The notes: generated by a model not told the origin, from the letters alone. Positions 22,702-31,951 are shown, counted from the stretch's first letter. The stretch is DNA of 32,905 nucleotides from JAVVSR01 sp036654095 (GCA_036654095.1 JAVVSR010000018.1:1-32905); one strand, 5' to 3'. Program-made: numbers and translations.

Positions 22702-24688
22702 TATGAAAAAACTTGTTCTTATCGGTTGCGGTAAGGACAAAAGCAAGGTGCTTAAGTGCTTGCATAAGACGGGTTGTGTTGAGGTTGCTAGAACTAGCGA
22801 ACTTGAGAATACCTATCGCAAGGAAGACACCAATTTAAAAGAGGAAGTAGGGACGAAACTCAGCAGGTTGTCGTTCGTATTTTCATTTTTAAAAGCCGAG
22901 CGACGTATCGCGGATAATCTTGTCAAAGCAGAATTATTTGAGTATGTTGCGCCAAAGAGTCCCTTAATTAAACCTACGCCTAGGTTTGCATTTGATGATT
23001 TTAATCAAATCGTTGAGCGCGAGGACGAAATCTTTTCTGAAGTTTCCGAACTTGAATTGTTAAATCAACGCTATGTTGAAATTAAGTCTGAAATTTTGAA
23101 ACTTCAAAGTTTAATTGAACAGGTAAAAGTTTTTTCACCAATTACTTGTAAATTAAATGCTTTCCGTGATACTAAAAATACTACTATCTCATTGGGCGCA
23201 GTGCCTGCGGGCAAAATAGGTGGTATCGACACAATTAAAAACGACTATCCGATGGCCTATATTGACGTGGCTGAAGGCCGCAAATATGTGCCTGTTATTA
23301 TAATTGCTTTGAAAGAACAACGCGATGAAATTTTGGCTAGGTTTAATGAGGTTGAATTTGTAAAAACATCGTTTGTTTTCGATATGACCGCCGAGGAAAA
23401 GGTTGCCGAGTCCGAGGCTCGTATTGCCGAGTTGGAAGCTGAAAAACTGGTTATGCTTTCAAAATCGTTAGATAAACAATCAAAATATCCTGATTTTAAA
23501 CAGTTGTTTGATTATTATACTATTGAAAACGCTAAGTTACAGGCAGCAGATGGTTTTGCTTTAACTAAATCAACATTTATTTTAGAAGGTTGGTTGCCGA
23601 CGTCTGAGGAAACTCGCGTCACAACCGTTTTAAAAGAAATTTCCGATGCAATCGTGGTTGAAACATTAGATGCAGTTGAAGGCGATACCGTACCTACTTG
23701 CACGGTTAATAATAAGGTTGTGGGCGCGTACGAGTGTATTACTAATATGTATAGCGTTCCATCTATTAAAGATATTGACCCTAATCCGTTTGTTGCATTT
23801 TTCTATTTTCTGTTGTTTGGTATGATGATGGGCGACGCCATTTATGGATTATTCCTTATGGTTGCAGGTTTTACCGTTTATCACTTTATGCGCCCCGTTC
23901 CCGGTAAGGGCAAGTTGGTGCTTGTAATTGCGATGGGTGGTATATCTACTTTCTTTTGGGGTATTTTATTTGGCGGTTATATGGCTTTCCCGATTGATAA
24001 TACATTTTTGGCAAAGTTACGTTGGTTTAACCCGCTTGACCCAGATGGCGCGATAATGATGTTGGTTGTAAGCCTTGCCGTAGGTGTATTCCAAATTTTG
24101 TTTGCAATGGGCATCAAGGCATATATGTTGATTAAAGACGGGCATTGGTTTGACGCGTTATGTGATATTGGCAGCTGGTATATGGCATTTTTAGGAATAG
24201 GCCTATTTGCTGCGTCGGGCGCAATGAAAGTTCCTGCATTAAAAACAGTTGGCATAGTACTTGCATTGATTGGTGTTGGTATTATGATTTTGTTTGGTGG
24301 TCGCGCAAAGAAAGGTTTAGGTCGTATTACGGGTGGTTTAGGTCAGCTGTATAATGGTGTCAACTTTTTAAGCGACGTGCTAAGTTACAGCCGTTTGTTT
24401 GGTTTAGGTTTGGCAACAGGCGTAATTGGTATGGTTATTAATGAAATATGCAAGGTTATTATTACATTATTGCCTGCATTTGGCGGAGTGCCAGTTTTAG
24501 GTGTTATCGTTGCCGCCCCAATCTTCCTTGGTGGTCACTTGTTTAACATCGGTATTAACACTTTGGGAACATATGTTCATGACAGCAGGTTGCATTTTAT
24601 TGAATTCTTTAGTAAGTTTTATGAGGGTGGTGGACATCAGTTTATCCCTCTCGGCTCAAATACAAAATACACTTATATCGAAAAGTAG
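22688..24688 (+). CDS. ntpI: V-type ATPase subunit I (membrane stator, a-subunit)
   Basis: The 666-residue subunit has a cytoplasmic N-terminal half with coiled coils (about 95-130 and 240-280) and a C-terminal half with seven or so transmembrane helices. It forms the ion half-channels next to the K ring and anchors the stalks. The start ATG 22688 gives MAIVSMKKLVLIG, which matches the usual N-terminus of the family; the frame extends to 22664 but those codons overlay the GGGAGG. It overlaps subunit H by 14 bases. Landmarks: PSIKDIDPNPFVAFFYFLLFGMMMGDAIYG before helix 1 to 2 and LSYSRLFGLGLATGVIG, where the Arg is the conserved stator residue that releases the ion from the rotor. Confidence 0.96.
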   Translation: MAIVSMKKLVLIGCGKDKSKVLKCLHKTGCVEVARTSELENTYRKEDTNLKEEVGTKLSRLSFVFSFLKAERRIADNLVKAELFEYVAPKSPLIKPTPRFAFDDFNQIVEREDEIFSEVSELELLNQRYVEIKSEILKLQSLIEQVKVFSPITCKLNAFRDTKNTTISLGAVPAGKIGGIDTIKNDYPMAYIDVAEGRKYVPVIIIALKEQRDEILARFNEVEFVKTSFVFDMTAEEKVAESEARIAELEAEKLVMLSKSLDKQSKYPDFKQLFDYYTIENAKLQAADGFALTKSTFILEGWLPTSEETRVTTVLKEISDAIVVETLDAVEGDTVPTCTVNNKVVGAYECITNMYSVPSIKDIDPNPFVAFFYFLLFGMMMGDAIYGLFLMVAGFTVYHFMRPVPGKGKLVLVIAMGGISTFFWGILFGGYMAFPIDNTFLAKLRWFNPLDPDGAIMMLVVSLAVGVFQILFAMGIKAYMLIKDGHWFDALCDIGSWYMAFLGIGLFAASGAMKVPALKTVGIVLALIGVGIMILFGGRAKKGLGRITGGLGQLYNGVNFLSDVLSYSRLFGLGLATGVIGMVINEICKVIITLLPAFGGVPVLGVIVAAPIFLGGHLFNIGINTLGTYVHDSRLHFIEFFSKFYEGGGHQFIPLGSNTKYTYIEK

Positions 24689-24702
24689 GAGGTTACTTTA
24701 CA

Positions 24703-25182
24703 ATGACGACAGGTACAATTTTAGCAATTCTAGGTGCTGCATTTGCATCAATTTTAGCCGGTGTCGGCTCCGCAATAGGCGTTGGTATGGCAGGACAGGC
24801 TGCTGCTGGTGTTACCGCTGAAGACCCTGATAAGTTTTCAAAATGCTTGGTTTTACAACTTCTCCCAGGTACTCAAGGTATCTATGGCTTGCTTATCGCA
24901 TTCTTAGTGTTCTTGAAAATCGATTTATTTTCAAGCACAGGTATGCTCGCTTTAACCGTACCCCAAGGCTTAGGAATGTTGTTTTCGTGTATGCCTATCG
25001 CAGTTGTTGGTTTAATTAGTGCTATCTGCCAAGCTAAAGTTGCTTGTTCGGGTATTGCTTGTATAGCTAAGCGTCCTGAGGAATCAGGTAAGGCAATCAC
25101 AATGGCCGTTATGGTTGAAACATTCGCCATTTTGGCATTATTGATTTCATTCTTAGGCGTATTTATCCCTAAGATAGTTTAA
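24703..25182 (+). CDS. ntpK: V-type ATPase subunit K (proteolipid, Na+-type)
   Basis: The 159-residue rotor-ring subunit is a tandem duplication of a helical hairpin (four transmembrane helices). It is strikingly close to Enterococcus hirae NtpK: LQLLPGTQGIYG, SAICQAKVACSGI and MVETFAILALLISF. The five residues that hold Na+ in NtpK (Leu61, Thr64, Gln65, Gln110, Glu139) have counterparts Leu54, Thr57, Gln58, Gln110 and Glu139. The first hairpin lacks a carboxylate, so each subunit should carry one ion, as in E. hirae. This predicts Na+ rather than H+ transport; the chemistry has not been measured here. An AGGAGG site lies in front of the ATG. Confidence 0.97.
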   Translation: MTTGTILAILGAAFASILAGVGSAIGVGMAGQAAAGVTAEDPDKFSKCLVLQLLPGTQGIYGLLIAFLVFLKIDLFSSTGMLALTVPQGLGMLFSCMPIAVVGLISAICQAKVACSGIACIAKRPEESGKAITMAVMVETFAILALLISFLGVFIPKIV

Positions 25183-25193
25183 AAGAGGATAAA

Positions 25194-25784
25194 ATGGACG
25201 GAAAAGATGCAATTATTGAAAAAATTCTGACTAATGCAAAAGCGCAGGCCGACGGGTTGGTAACCGAGGCCTCTGAATATGCTAACAGAATTGTAGCAGA
25301 TGCTACCGCGCAGGGCAAACGTGCCGTTGGAGAGGCTCAAAAACAGGCTGAAATAGCTTGCAATGAGCACATATCCAGACGTCTTACTGTTTGCGAACTT
25401 GATATCAAAAAAATCAAGTTGTCTGCCAAGAAACAAGTGCTTGATGAAGTTTTTGCTAGGGCAGGCGAAAGCGTGTCGCAGCTAAAGCCAGATGATTATA
25501 AGCGTGTTATCTTAGGTATGCTTGACGAAAGCGCAGAAGATGGTGATATTATTACTGTCGCAAAGTCCGACGAAAAAGTTATTACGTCTGCGTTCATTGC
25601 CGATTATGCCAAGAAAAGAGGTATAAAACTTTCACTTGATTCAGCTTTTGGCGATTTTAAGGGTGGGTTTATACTGCACGGCCGTGGTGTTGATAAAAAT
25701 ATGACTTTCGCGGTGGAACTTAAGTCCCTACGGGACGAGCTTGAAAGCAAGGTTGCTTCAATGCTTTTTGACGAGGTGAAATAA
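25194..25784 (+). CDS. ntpE: V-type ATPase subunit E (peripheral stalk)
   Basis: The 196-residue protein has a long N-terminal helix (1-80, rich in Ala, Lys, Glu and Gln) followed by a mixed alpha/beta domain with GGFILHGRGVDKNMTFAVELKSLRDELESKVASMLF, the family's conserved C-terminal part. It pairs with subunit H/G as the stator stalk and its C-terminal domain binds the top of subunit B. It starts 11 bases after the K gene and its TAA overlaps the next ATG (TAATG), so translation of E and C is coupled. Confidence 0.93.
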   Translation: MDGKDAIIEKILTNAKAQADGLVTEASEYANRIVADATAQGKRAVGEAQKQAEIACNEHISRRLTVCELDIKKIKLSAKKQVLDEVFARAGESVSQLKPDDYKRVILGMLDESAEDGDIITVAKSDEKVITSAFIADYAKKRGIKLSLDSAFGDFKGGFILHGRGVDKNMTFAVELKSLRDELESKVASMLFDEVK

Positions 25785-26776
25785 TGGCTGGAAGTTTGCT
25801 TTATGTCAATGCGCGTATAAAGTCACTTGAAAACAGTTTGCTTAATTCAATGCAGTTAAGTAGGCTTGTTGATGCTGAAAATCTTAGCGATGCGTTTAAA
25901 ATTTTACAGGAATGTGGCTATGGTGCAGGGCTTGCAATCGATGACATTAATTCATACGAAAATCTTATTAAATCTGAGGAACACGCAGCGATTGAGTTTC
26001 TTCGTGAAAACTTGTTTAAAAACAGTGGGCTAGAGGCTTTTTTGCTTAAAAATGATTATCACAATGCTAAAGTGTTAATTAAAGCGAAATACTTAAGGCT
26101 TGATAAGGTTGACGATATGGTCGCGTCGGATGGCTTGATTAGCATAGATTTGATGAAGGAAGAAATTAAAAACGATAAGTACGATAAACTTCCTCGTCTT
26201 ATGGCTAATGCTCTAGGTGCTATTGACGTCGCGTTTGTAAACGATAACAGAAGCCCCAGAATGATTGATATTCTGTTGGATAAAGCTATGTTTAACGACA
26301 TTTATGTCACTATTAAGGCATCGGGTCAAAAACCATTGCAAGATTACTTTACCGCGTGGGTAGATACAACCAATATTGCATCGTTCATTCGCTCAAAGCG
26401 ATTAGGGTTGGAGAGTAAGTTTTTCAATGAGGTATTTGTTGATAACGGCTCTTTACGGCGCGAGCTGTTTAGCGACCTCTATGACGCTTCGATTGAACAA
26501 TTTAAAGAAAAAACAAAGTATACACCTTATGGCGCTTTAGTAAATAAAGCTGTTGAGGATGAAAACGGATTGGTTAAATTTGAAACCGCCGTCGACAACT
26601 ATCTTATTGATATCTTTAAAAATAGTAAATATGATATGTTTAGCGTTGCTCCTATTGCAGGTTATTACGTGGGGCAAGTCACTGAAATTAAGGTGGTGAA
26701 GTTGGTTATCTCGTGTATAAAAAATAACGTCGATAAACAGCTATTAAAACAGAGGTTGAGGGAGCTTTATGCATAA
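25784..26776 (+). CDS. ntpC: V-type ATPase subunit C (central stalk socket)
   Basis: The 330-residue, mainly helical subunit of the V-ATPase C/AC39 family forms the funnel that joins the rotating D/F shaft to the K ring. Typical pieces are the N-terminal YVNARIKSLENSLL, the repeated helical triplet ending KVLIKAKYLRL, and the C-terminal APIAGYYVGQVTEIKVVKLVISCIKNN. Length and operon position fit. It overlaps both neighbours, by one base with E and by 8 bases with F. Confidence 0.94.
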   Translation: MAGSLLYVNARIKSLENSLLNSMQLSRLVDAENLSDAFKILQECGYGAGLAIDDINSYENLIKSEEHAAIEFLRENLFKNSGLEAFLLKNDYHNAKVLIKAKYLRLDKVDDMVASDGLISIDLMKEEIKNDKYDKLPRLMANALGAIDVAFVNDNRSPRMIDILLDKAMFNDIYVTIKASGQKPLQDYFTAWVDTTNIASFIRSKRLGLESKFFNEVFVDNGSLRRELFSDLYDASIEQFKEKTKYTPYGALVNKAVEDENGLVKFETAVDNYLIDIFKNSKYDMFSVAPIAGYYVGQVTEIKVVKLVISCIKNNVDKQLLKQRLRELYA

Positions 26777-27098
26777 AGGAAGAATTGCAGTTGTAGGTGA
26801 TAAGGATTCCGTACTAGCATTCAAGGCGCTTGGGCTTGAGGTTTTCCCCGTTACCAATCAAGAGGAGGCCGAGGATACGGTCAAACTGTTAGCACGCGAG
26901 TTTGCTGTGATTTTCATTACAGAACAAGTTGCTATGCAAATCAGTAGCTTGGTCGCTCGCTACAAATCACGACCATATCCCGCTGTTATTCCTATTCCGT
27001 CAGGCGAAGGCTCAAACGGTTTCGGTATGAACGGTATACGCAAGGATGTCGAGAAGGCCATAGGCGCGGACATTCTATTTAATAGAGAGGACAATTAA
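26769..27098 (+). CDS. ntpG: V-type ATPase subunit F (central stalk)
   Basis: The 109-residue subunit has a Rossmann-like fold: RIAVVGDKDSVLAFKALGLEVFPV at the N-terminus and VIFITEQVAMQI in the middle, then YPAVIPIPSGEGSNGFGMNGIRKDVEKAIGADIL. It binds subunit D in the rotating shaft and tunes activity. It ends one base before the subunit A gene. In E. hirae naming this is NtpG. Confidence 0.95.
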   Translation: MHKGRIAVVGDKDSVLAFKALGLEVFPVTNQEEAEDTVKLLAREFAVIFITEQVAMQISSLVARYKSRPYPAVIPIPSGEGSNGFGMNGIRKDVEKAIGADILFNREDN

Positions 27099-27099
27099 C

Positions 27100-28869
27100 A
27101 TGCAAAATGAAGTAGGTAAAATAGTTAAGGTCAGTGGCCCTTTGATTGTTGCCGAAAATATGGGCGACAGCAAGATGTACGATGTTGTGCGAGTTAGCGA
27201 CAAAAAGCTGATTGGCGAAATCATCGAACTTCGAGGGGACAAGGCCTCCATTCAGGTTTATGAGGAAACTAGCGGGCTAGGGCCTGGCGAAGACGTTTTC
27301 TCAACAGGCGCGCCGTTATCGGTTGAGCTTGCACCCGGTTTAATTGAGGGCATTTTTGATGGTATTCAAAGGCCTTTAAATAAACTACGTGAGCAGTCGG
27401 GTGACCGTATTGCACGCGGTATAGATATTCCGGCGGTAGACCACGCTAAAAAGTGGCCGTTTGTAGCCGTTGCTAAAGTCGGTGACGTTGTCACTGGTGG
27501 CGACGTTATTGGCACCGTTCAGGAAAATGAAATTATTGTGCATAAAATTATGGTTCCATTTGGTATTGAAGGGACTGTATCCGAGATAAAAAGTGGTGAT
27601 TTTAACGTCGACGCAGTCATTGCTGTTGTTGTTACCGCTACTGGCGAGAAGGGCATCACAATGCTTCAAAAATGGCCTGTTCGTAAAGGACGTCCATATA
27701 AGGAAAAACTCGCTCCTACTATGCCAATGATAACAGGACAAAGGGTTATTGATACCTTATTCCCTATTGCGCGTGGTGGTGTTGCCGCTGTTCCCGGCCC
27801 GTTCGGAAGTGGAAAAACAGTAGTTCAACATCAGCTTGCTAAGTGGGCGGATGCGGATATTATCGTTTATGTTGGCTGTGGCGAGCGTGGCAATGAAATG
27901 ACTGACGTTTTAAAAGAATTTCCTCATTTGAAAGACCCTAAGTCGGGTCACTCATTGATGAAACGTACAGTTTTGATTGCAAACACTTCGGATATGCCCG
28001 TTGCGGCGCGTGAAGCGTCTATTTATACAGGTATTACCATTGCAGAATACTTTAGAGATATGGGCTACAATGTAGCTATTATGGCTGACAGTACTTCTCG
28101 TTGGGCTGAAGCTCTCCGCGAAATGAGCGGTCGTCTTGAGGAAATGCCGGGCGAGGAAGGTTACCCCGCATATCTTTCATCAAGGCTTGCTGAATTCTAC
28201 GAGCGCGCAGGTATTGTTAAAACTTTGGGTTCAACAGATACGGTTGGTTCGGTTACCGCAATCGGCGCTGTTTCTCCTCCGGGTGGCGACTTGTCTGAAC
28301 CTGTTTCACAAGGTACTCTTCGTATTGTTAAAGTTTTCTGGGGCTTAAGCGCTTCTCTTGCATACAAGCGTCACTTCCCAGCTATCGACTGGATACAAAG
28401 CTACTCGCTTTATGGCGATAGGTTATCAAGTTGGTACAGTGATAATATCGGCGATGAATGGCTTACAATGCGCGCTGAAGTTATGTCGATTCTTCAAGAG
28501 GAATCCAAATTGGACGAAATCGTGCGACTTGTTGGTATGGATGCGCTTTCGCCAAAAGATAGGCTTACTATGGAAACCGCTAAGTCAATCCGTGAGGACT
28601 ACTTGCACCAAAATGCTTTCCACGAAGTTGACACCTATGCTTCACTTGAAAAACAACTGCGTATGATGAAGATTATTTTGGAAAACCACAAGTTAGGCAA
28701 TGATGCGCTTGCTAAAAACGTAGATGTAGAAGATATTTTAGCTATAAAGGTTAAGGAAAAAATCGGTCGTAGTAAGTATATTGAAGAATCTAATCTGTCC
28801 GCTTTCGATGACATCGAAAAGGATTTGAAAGAAGAAATGATAGCTCTTACTAGCGAGGGAGGTCTATAA
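27100..28869 (+). CDS. ntpA: V-type ATPase subunit A (catalytic)
   Basis: The 589-residue catalytic subunit hydrolyses ATP at the A/B interface. It has the N-terminal beta barrel (1-75), the A-specific non-homologous insertion (about 115-185), the P-loop GPFGSGKT (233-240), catalytic GERGNEM (261-267, Glu262) and Walker B region VAIMADSTSRWAEALREMSGRLEEMPGEEGYPAYLSSRLA. EGIFDGIQRPL at 83-93 is a family signature. Length matches other bacterial A subunits. The stop overlaps the ATG of subunit B by one base. Confidence 0.98.
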   Translation: MQNEVGKIVKVSGPLIVAENMGDSKMYDVVRVSDKKLIGEIIELRGDKASIQVYEETSGLGPGEDVFSTGAPLSVELAPGLIEGIFDGIQRPLNKLREQSGDRIARGIDIPAVDHAKKWPFVAVAKVGDVVTGGDVIGTVQENEIIVHKIMVPFGIEGTVSEIKSGDFNVDAVIAVVVTATGEKGITMLQKWPVRKGRPYKEKLAPTMPMITGQRVIDTLFPIARGGVAAVPGPFGSGKTVVQHQLAKWADADIIVYVGCGERGNEMTDVLKEFPHLKDPKSGHSLMKRTVLIANTSDMPVAAREASIYTGITIAEYFRDMGYNVAIMADSTSRWAEALREMSGRLEEMPGEEGYPAYLSSRLAEFYERAGIVKTLGSTDTVGSVTAIGAVSPPGGDLSEPVSQGTLRIVKVFWGLSASLAYKRHFPAIDWIQSYSLYGDRLSSWYSDNIGDEWLTMRAEVMSILQEESKLDEIVRLVGMDALSPKDRLTMETAKSIREDYLHQNAFHEVDTYASLEKQLRMMKIILENHKLGNDALAKNVDVEDILAIKVKEKIGRSKYIEESNLSAFDDIEKDLKEEMIALTSEGGL

Positions 28870-30251
28870 TGCTTAAAGAATATAAGACAATTCGTGAGAT
28901 TGTTGGGCCTCTGATGCTTGTTGAAGGCGTCAGCGGTGTAAAATATGACGAGCTAGTTGAGATTTGCCAAGAAAACGGTGAAATCAGAAGCGGAAAAGTG
29001 CTTGAAGTAAATCGTGACAAGGCGTTAGTTCAGCTGTTTGAGCCATCACAAGGCATTAAAATTTCCACAGCTAAGGCGCGTTTCTTAGGTAGAAGTATTC
29101 AACTTGCTGTTTCAGATGAAATGTTGGGTCGAGTATTTGACGGTATGGGACGTCCTCGTGACGGCGGGCCTGCTATTATTCCCGACAAACGTATGGATAT
29201 TAATGGCCAAGCTATTAACCCTACCGCTCGTGACTATCCAGATGAGTTTATTCAAACAGGAATAAGCGCAATCGATGGTTTGAACACGCTAGTTCGTGGA
29301 CAAAAATTGCCAGTGTTTAGCGCGTCAGGTTTGCCTCACGCTGAGTTGGCCGCGCAAATAGCGCGTCAAGCAAAAGTTTTAAATAATGACAGCAAGTTTG
29401 CCGTTGTATTCGCCGCTGTTGGTATTACTTTTGAAGAAGCCGACTTCTTTATTTCTGACTTTAGAAAAACTGGCGCTATTGAAAGGGCTGTTTTGTTTGT
29501 AAACTTAGCAAATGACCCTGCTATTGAGCGTATTGCAACTCCTCGTATGGCGTTGACTGCTGCTGAATATTTGGCTTTTGAAAAAAATATGCACGTTTTG
29601 GTTATTACAACCGATATTACAAACTACGCCGAGGCATTACGTGAAGTTTCTGCCGCTCGTAAAGAAGTTCCCGGTCGTCGTGGTTATCCCGGATATTTGT
29701 ATACTGACCTTGCTTCGCTTTATGAAAGAGCAGGCCGTATAACTGGTAAAGAGGGTTCAATTACGCAAATTCCTATTTTGACAATGCCAGAAGATGACAA
29801 AACTCACCCAATTCCCGACCTTACTGGTTACATCACAGAAGGGCAGATTATTTTGAGTCGTGACCTTTATAAGCAAGGTTTATTGCCGCCGATTGACGTG
29901 TTGCCTTCACTTTCGCGTTTGAAAGATAAGGGTATTGGCAAAGGCAAAACCCGCGAAGACCACGCTGATACAATGAACCAATTATTTAGCGCGTACGCTC
30001 GAGGGAAGGAAGCTAAGGAATTGTCGTCAATCCTAGGCGAGGCTGCTTTGACTGAAATTGACCGTAAATTTGCTCATTTCTCTGACGAATTTGAAAAACA
30101 GTATATTTCGCAAGGCTTTAATACTAATCGTCCTATTGAACAAACACTTGAACTTGGCTGGAAGCTTTTGCGCTTACTGCCTAGAAACGAATTAAAGCGT
30201 ATCAAGGATATTTATCTTGATAAGTACTTTGAAGAGGATAAAAATGTCTAA
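28869..30251 (+). CDS. ntpB: V-type ATPase subunit B (non-catalytic)
   Basis: The 460-residue subunit alternates with A in the head. It lacks a P-loop; the corresponding site reads PVFSASGLPHAELA (148-161), as expected for the non-catalytic partner. GRVFDGMGRPRDGGP (87-101) and YPGYLYTDLASLYERAG are family marks, and the arginine finger that reaches into the A site lies in LPSLSRL (about residue 350). It overlaps A by one base and the D gene by 8 bases. Confidence 0.98.
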   Translation: MLKEYKTIREIVGPLMLVEGVSGVKYDELVEICQENGEIRSGKVLEVNRDKALVQLFEPSQGIKISTAKARFLGRSIQLAVSDEMLGRVFDGMGRPRDGGPAIIPDKRMDINGQAINPTARDYPDEFIQTGISAIDGLNTLVRGQKLPVFSASGLPHAELAAQIARQAKVLNNDSKFAVVFAAVGITFEEADFFISDFRKTGAIERAVLFVNLANDPAIERIATPRMALTAAEYLAFEKNMHVLVITTDITNYAEALREVSAARKEVPGRRGYPGYLYTDLASLYERAGRITGKEGSITQIPILTMPEDDKTHPIPDLTGYITEGQIILSRDLYKQGLLPPIDVLPSLSRLKDKGIGKGKTREDHADTMNQLFSAYARGKEAKELSSILGEAALTEIDRKFAHFSDEFEKQYISQGFNTNRPIEQTLELGWKLLRLLPRNELKRIKDIYLDKYFEEDKNV

Positions 30252-30897
30252 ACTTAATGTAAACCCTACCCGAATGGAATTAAGACGGTTAAAAACTCGT
30301 CTTAAAACCGCCGTTAGAGGGCACAAGTTGTTAAAAGATAAGTCGGATGAAATGATAAGACAGTTTATGGTCTACGTCCGTCAAAACAAAAAACTTCGCG
30401 AACAGTTGGAAACTGAACTTTCTGATGCGCTTAAAGGGTTTATGTTGGCGCGCGCTGTTTCAAGCAACGCTATTATTGAAGAAGCCGTTATGATGCCCGC
30501 AACAGAAGTTGAAATTGATATTTCCAGTGATAACGTTATGAGCGTCGAAGTACCCTCAATTAGAATCGTTGAAAAAACTGGTCAGGATAAATATCCGTAC
30601 AGTTTTGCATCGGTCACAAGTGAGTTGGATAGCTCGATAAGTACATTATCAACGCTATTAGTTAAATTGGTTAAGCTAGCCGAGGTTGAAAAAACTTGTA
30701 ATATGCTTGCCAATGAAATTGAAAAAAATCGTCGTCGTGTTAACGCTTTGGAATACGTTATGATTCCTCAAATTCAGGAAACCATAAAGTATATCAATAT
30801 GAAACTAGACGAAAGCGAGCGCGCGTCAATAATTAGACTAATGAAAGTTAAGTCGATGATTGAAGCTAAGGAACTTGCTGCCGAAGGCAATCGTTAG
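30244..30897 (+). CDS. ntpD: V-type ATPase subunit D (central shaft)
   Basis: The 217-residue protein has two long antiparallel helices: an N-terminal one, starting NPTRMELRRLKTRLKTAVRGHKLLKDK, and a C-terminal one with CNMLANEIEKNRRRVNALEYVMIPQIQETIKYI, both strongly conserved in the family. It is the rotating axle inside A3B3. The ATG at 30244 follows AGAGGATAAA; a longer frame from 30217 would begin deep in the B gene and has no ribosome binding site. It is the last gene of the operon, 25 bases before the terminator. Confidence 0.96.
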   Translation: MSKLNVNPTRMELRRLKTRLKTAVRGHKLLKDKSDEMIRQFMVYVRQNKKLREQLETELSDALKGFMLARAVSSNAIIEEAVMMPATEVEIDISSDNVMSVEVPSIRIVEKTGQDKYPYSFASVTSELDSSISTLSTLLVKLVKLAEVEKTCNMLANEIEKNRRRVNALEYVMIPQIQETIKYINMKLDESERASIIRLMKVKSMIEAKELAAEGNR

Positions 30898-30921
30898 TTG
30901 CTAAAATTGTAGTGAATAAAT

Positions 30922-30953
30922 AAAATCCGTATCTTGTGATACGGATTTTTTTT
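30922..30953 (+). terminator. Rho-independent terminator of the V-ATPase operon
   Basis: AAAATCCGTATC (30922-30933) pairs with GATACGGATTTT (30938-30949) around TTGT, then more T. The A tract on the left stem means it may also stop the convergent minus-strand hydrolase transcript. Confidence 0.93.
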
Positions 30954-30976
30954 ATGTTTAAAGTTTTAAATAATAA

Positions 30977-31894
30977 TTACTTAATTTCACCTTTTACTAA
31001 ACGAGTTGCAAATGACATTGTTTTTTCATTATTTTCTTTTGCAGCTTTTGAGTTCCAAGTCAGCGAGAAGGTGTGGTTATCTAAAAATTTGGTTGAGCCA
31101 TAGCTTTCATAATACACATTATGTTCTTTAAGTTTTTCAATAAGACCTTCGCCTTGTCCGCCACAAAAAAAGTCTTTTACGGCATAGGTAACGAATGTTT
31201 TTGGAAAGTTTTCATCAACAAAACTAAGGCTAGAGCAGGTGTCGATATATTCGTACTTGTCAATGTCGACTAATTTTACATTTGTAAAGTCATAAAGCAC
31301 GCTTTCGGTTAAATTAAATAACACCTTTTTTGAAAGCGCATTTTTCAAATCATAAATTCCGCAATTTAAAATTATTCCACAAAATCTAATTTTAGGTTTA
31401 ACTTTAAAACTTTTTTGTAGATTTTCGTTTGTACAAGTTACGGCTAAAAGCGAGGCAAAATACGCGCCTGCGCTGTCGCCCGACGCGATAATATTATTAA
31501 TATCTAAATTATACTTTTCAGCGTTATCAACAACCCAATTTAACGCAGAAACAAGTTGCTGTAATGGCGAAGGAAACTTATACTCGGGCGCTAAACCGTG
31601 GTTTACATTGATTACAAAAAAACCATTTTGAGCGTACCAATAAGCTAATGTACGACGATATTTTTTATCTCCAGCAGTAAAACCACCACCGTGTACATAA
31701 AATAAAACGGGATATTTGTTTTTATTGCAGGGTTTAACATATGTATCCAAAGTGCAAGCCTTATCTTTATCATAGGAAATATTATAATCAACTTTAATGT
31801 CCTTAGAATATTCCTTTGTTAAACGACGACGGTTTTGTGATGGATTAAAAAGTTTGTCTATTGCTTTAAAAATGACTACCGCTTTTGATGGCAT
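30977..31894 (-). CDS. Alpha/beta hydrolase, esterase paralogue of the gene at 8212
   Basis: A 305-residue alpha/beta hydrolase fold-3 protein with HGGGF (68-72) as oxyanion motif and GDSAGAY (139-145, Ser141) as nucleophile elbow; the acid is probably the Asp in AVKDFF and the base the His in LDNHTFSL. Blocks shared with the hydrolase at 8212-9114 are HGGG...GDKK, LAPEYKFPSPLQ and EKYNLD...GDSAGA. It has no signal peptide. An excellent GAGGTG site and a clear promoter precede ATG 31894. It converges on the V-ATPase operon. The substrate is an unknown ester; two paralogues may divide substrates between them. Confidence 0.9.
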   Translation of the reverse strand: MPSKAVVIFKAIDKLFNPSQNRRRLTKEYSKDIKVDYNISYDKDKACTLDTYVKPCNKNKYPVLFYVHGGGFTAGDKKYRRTLAYWYAQNGFFVINVNHGLAPEYKFPSPLQQLVSALNWVVDNAEKYNLDINNIIASGDSAGAYFASLLAVTCTNENLQKSFKVKPKIRFCGIILNCGIYDLKNALSKKVLFNLTESVLYDFTNVKLVDIDKYEYIDTCSSLSFVDENFPKTFVTYAVKDFFCGGQGEGLIEKLKEHNVYYESYGSTKFLDNHTFSLTWNSKAAKENNEKTMSFATRLVKGEIK

Positions 31895-31922
31895 AATTTC
31901 ACCTCTTTAGTTGATATTAAAA

Positions 31923-31951
31923 ATTATACTTCAATTTTTTAAATTAATCAA
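31923..31951 (-). promoter_or_regulatory. Promoter of the second alpha/beta hydrolase
   Basis: On the minus strand TTGATT (31946-31951), a 17-base spacer and TATAAT (31923-31928). Confidence 0.8.

Noticed and set aside
25806..25824. TGTCAATGCGCG in subunit C as a further copy of the 13444 repeat
   Set aside because: It is coding, matches only the first eleven bases and lacks the second half of the dyad.
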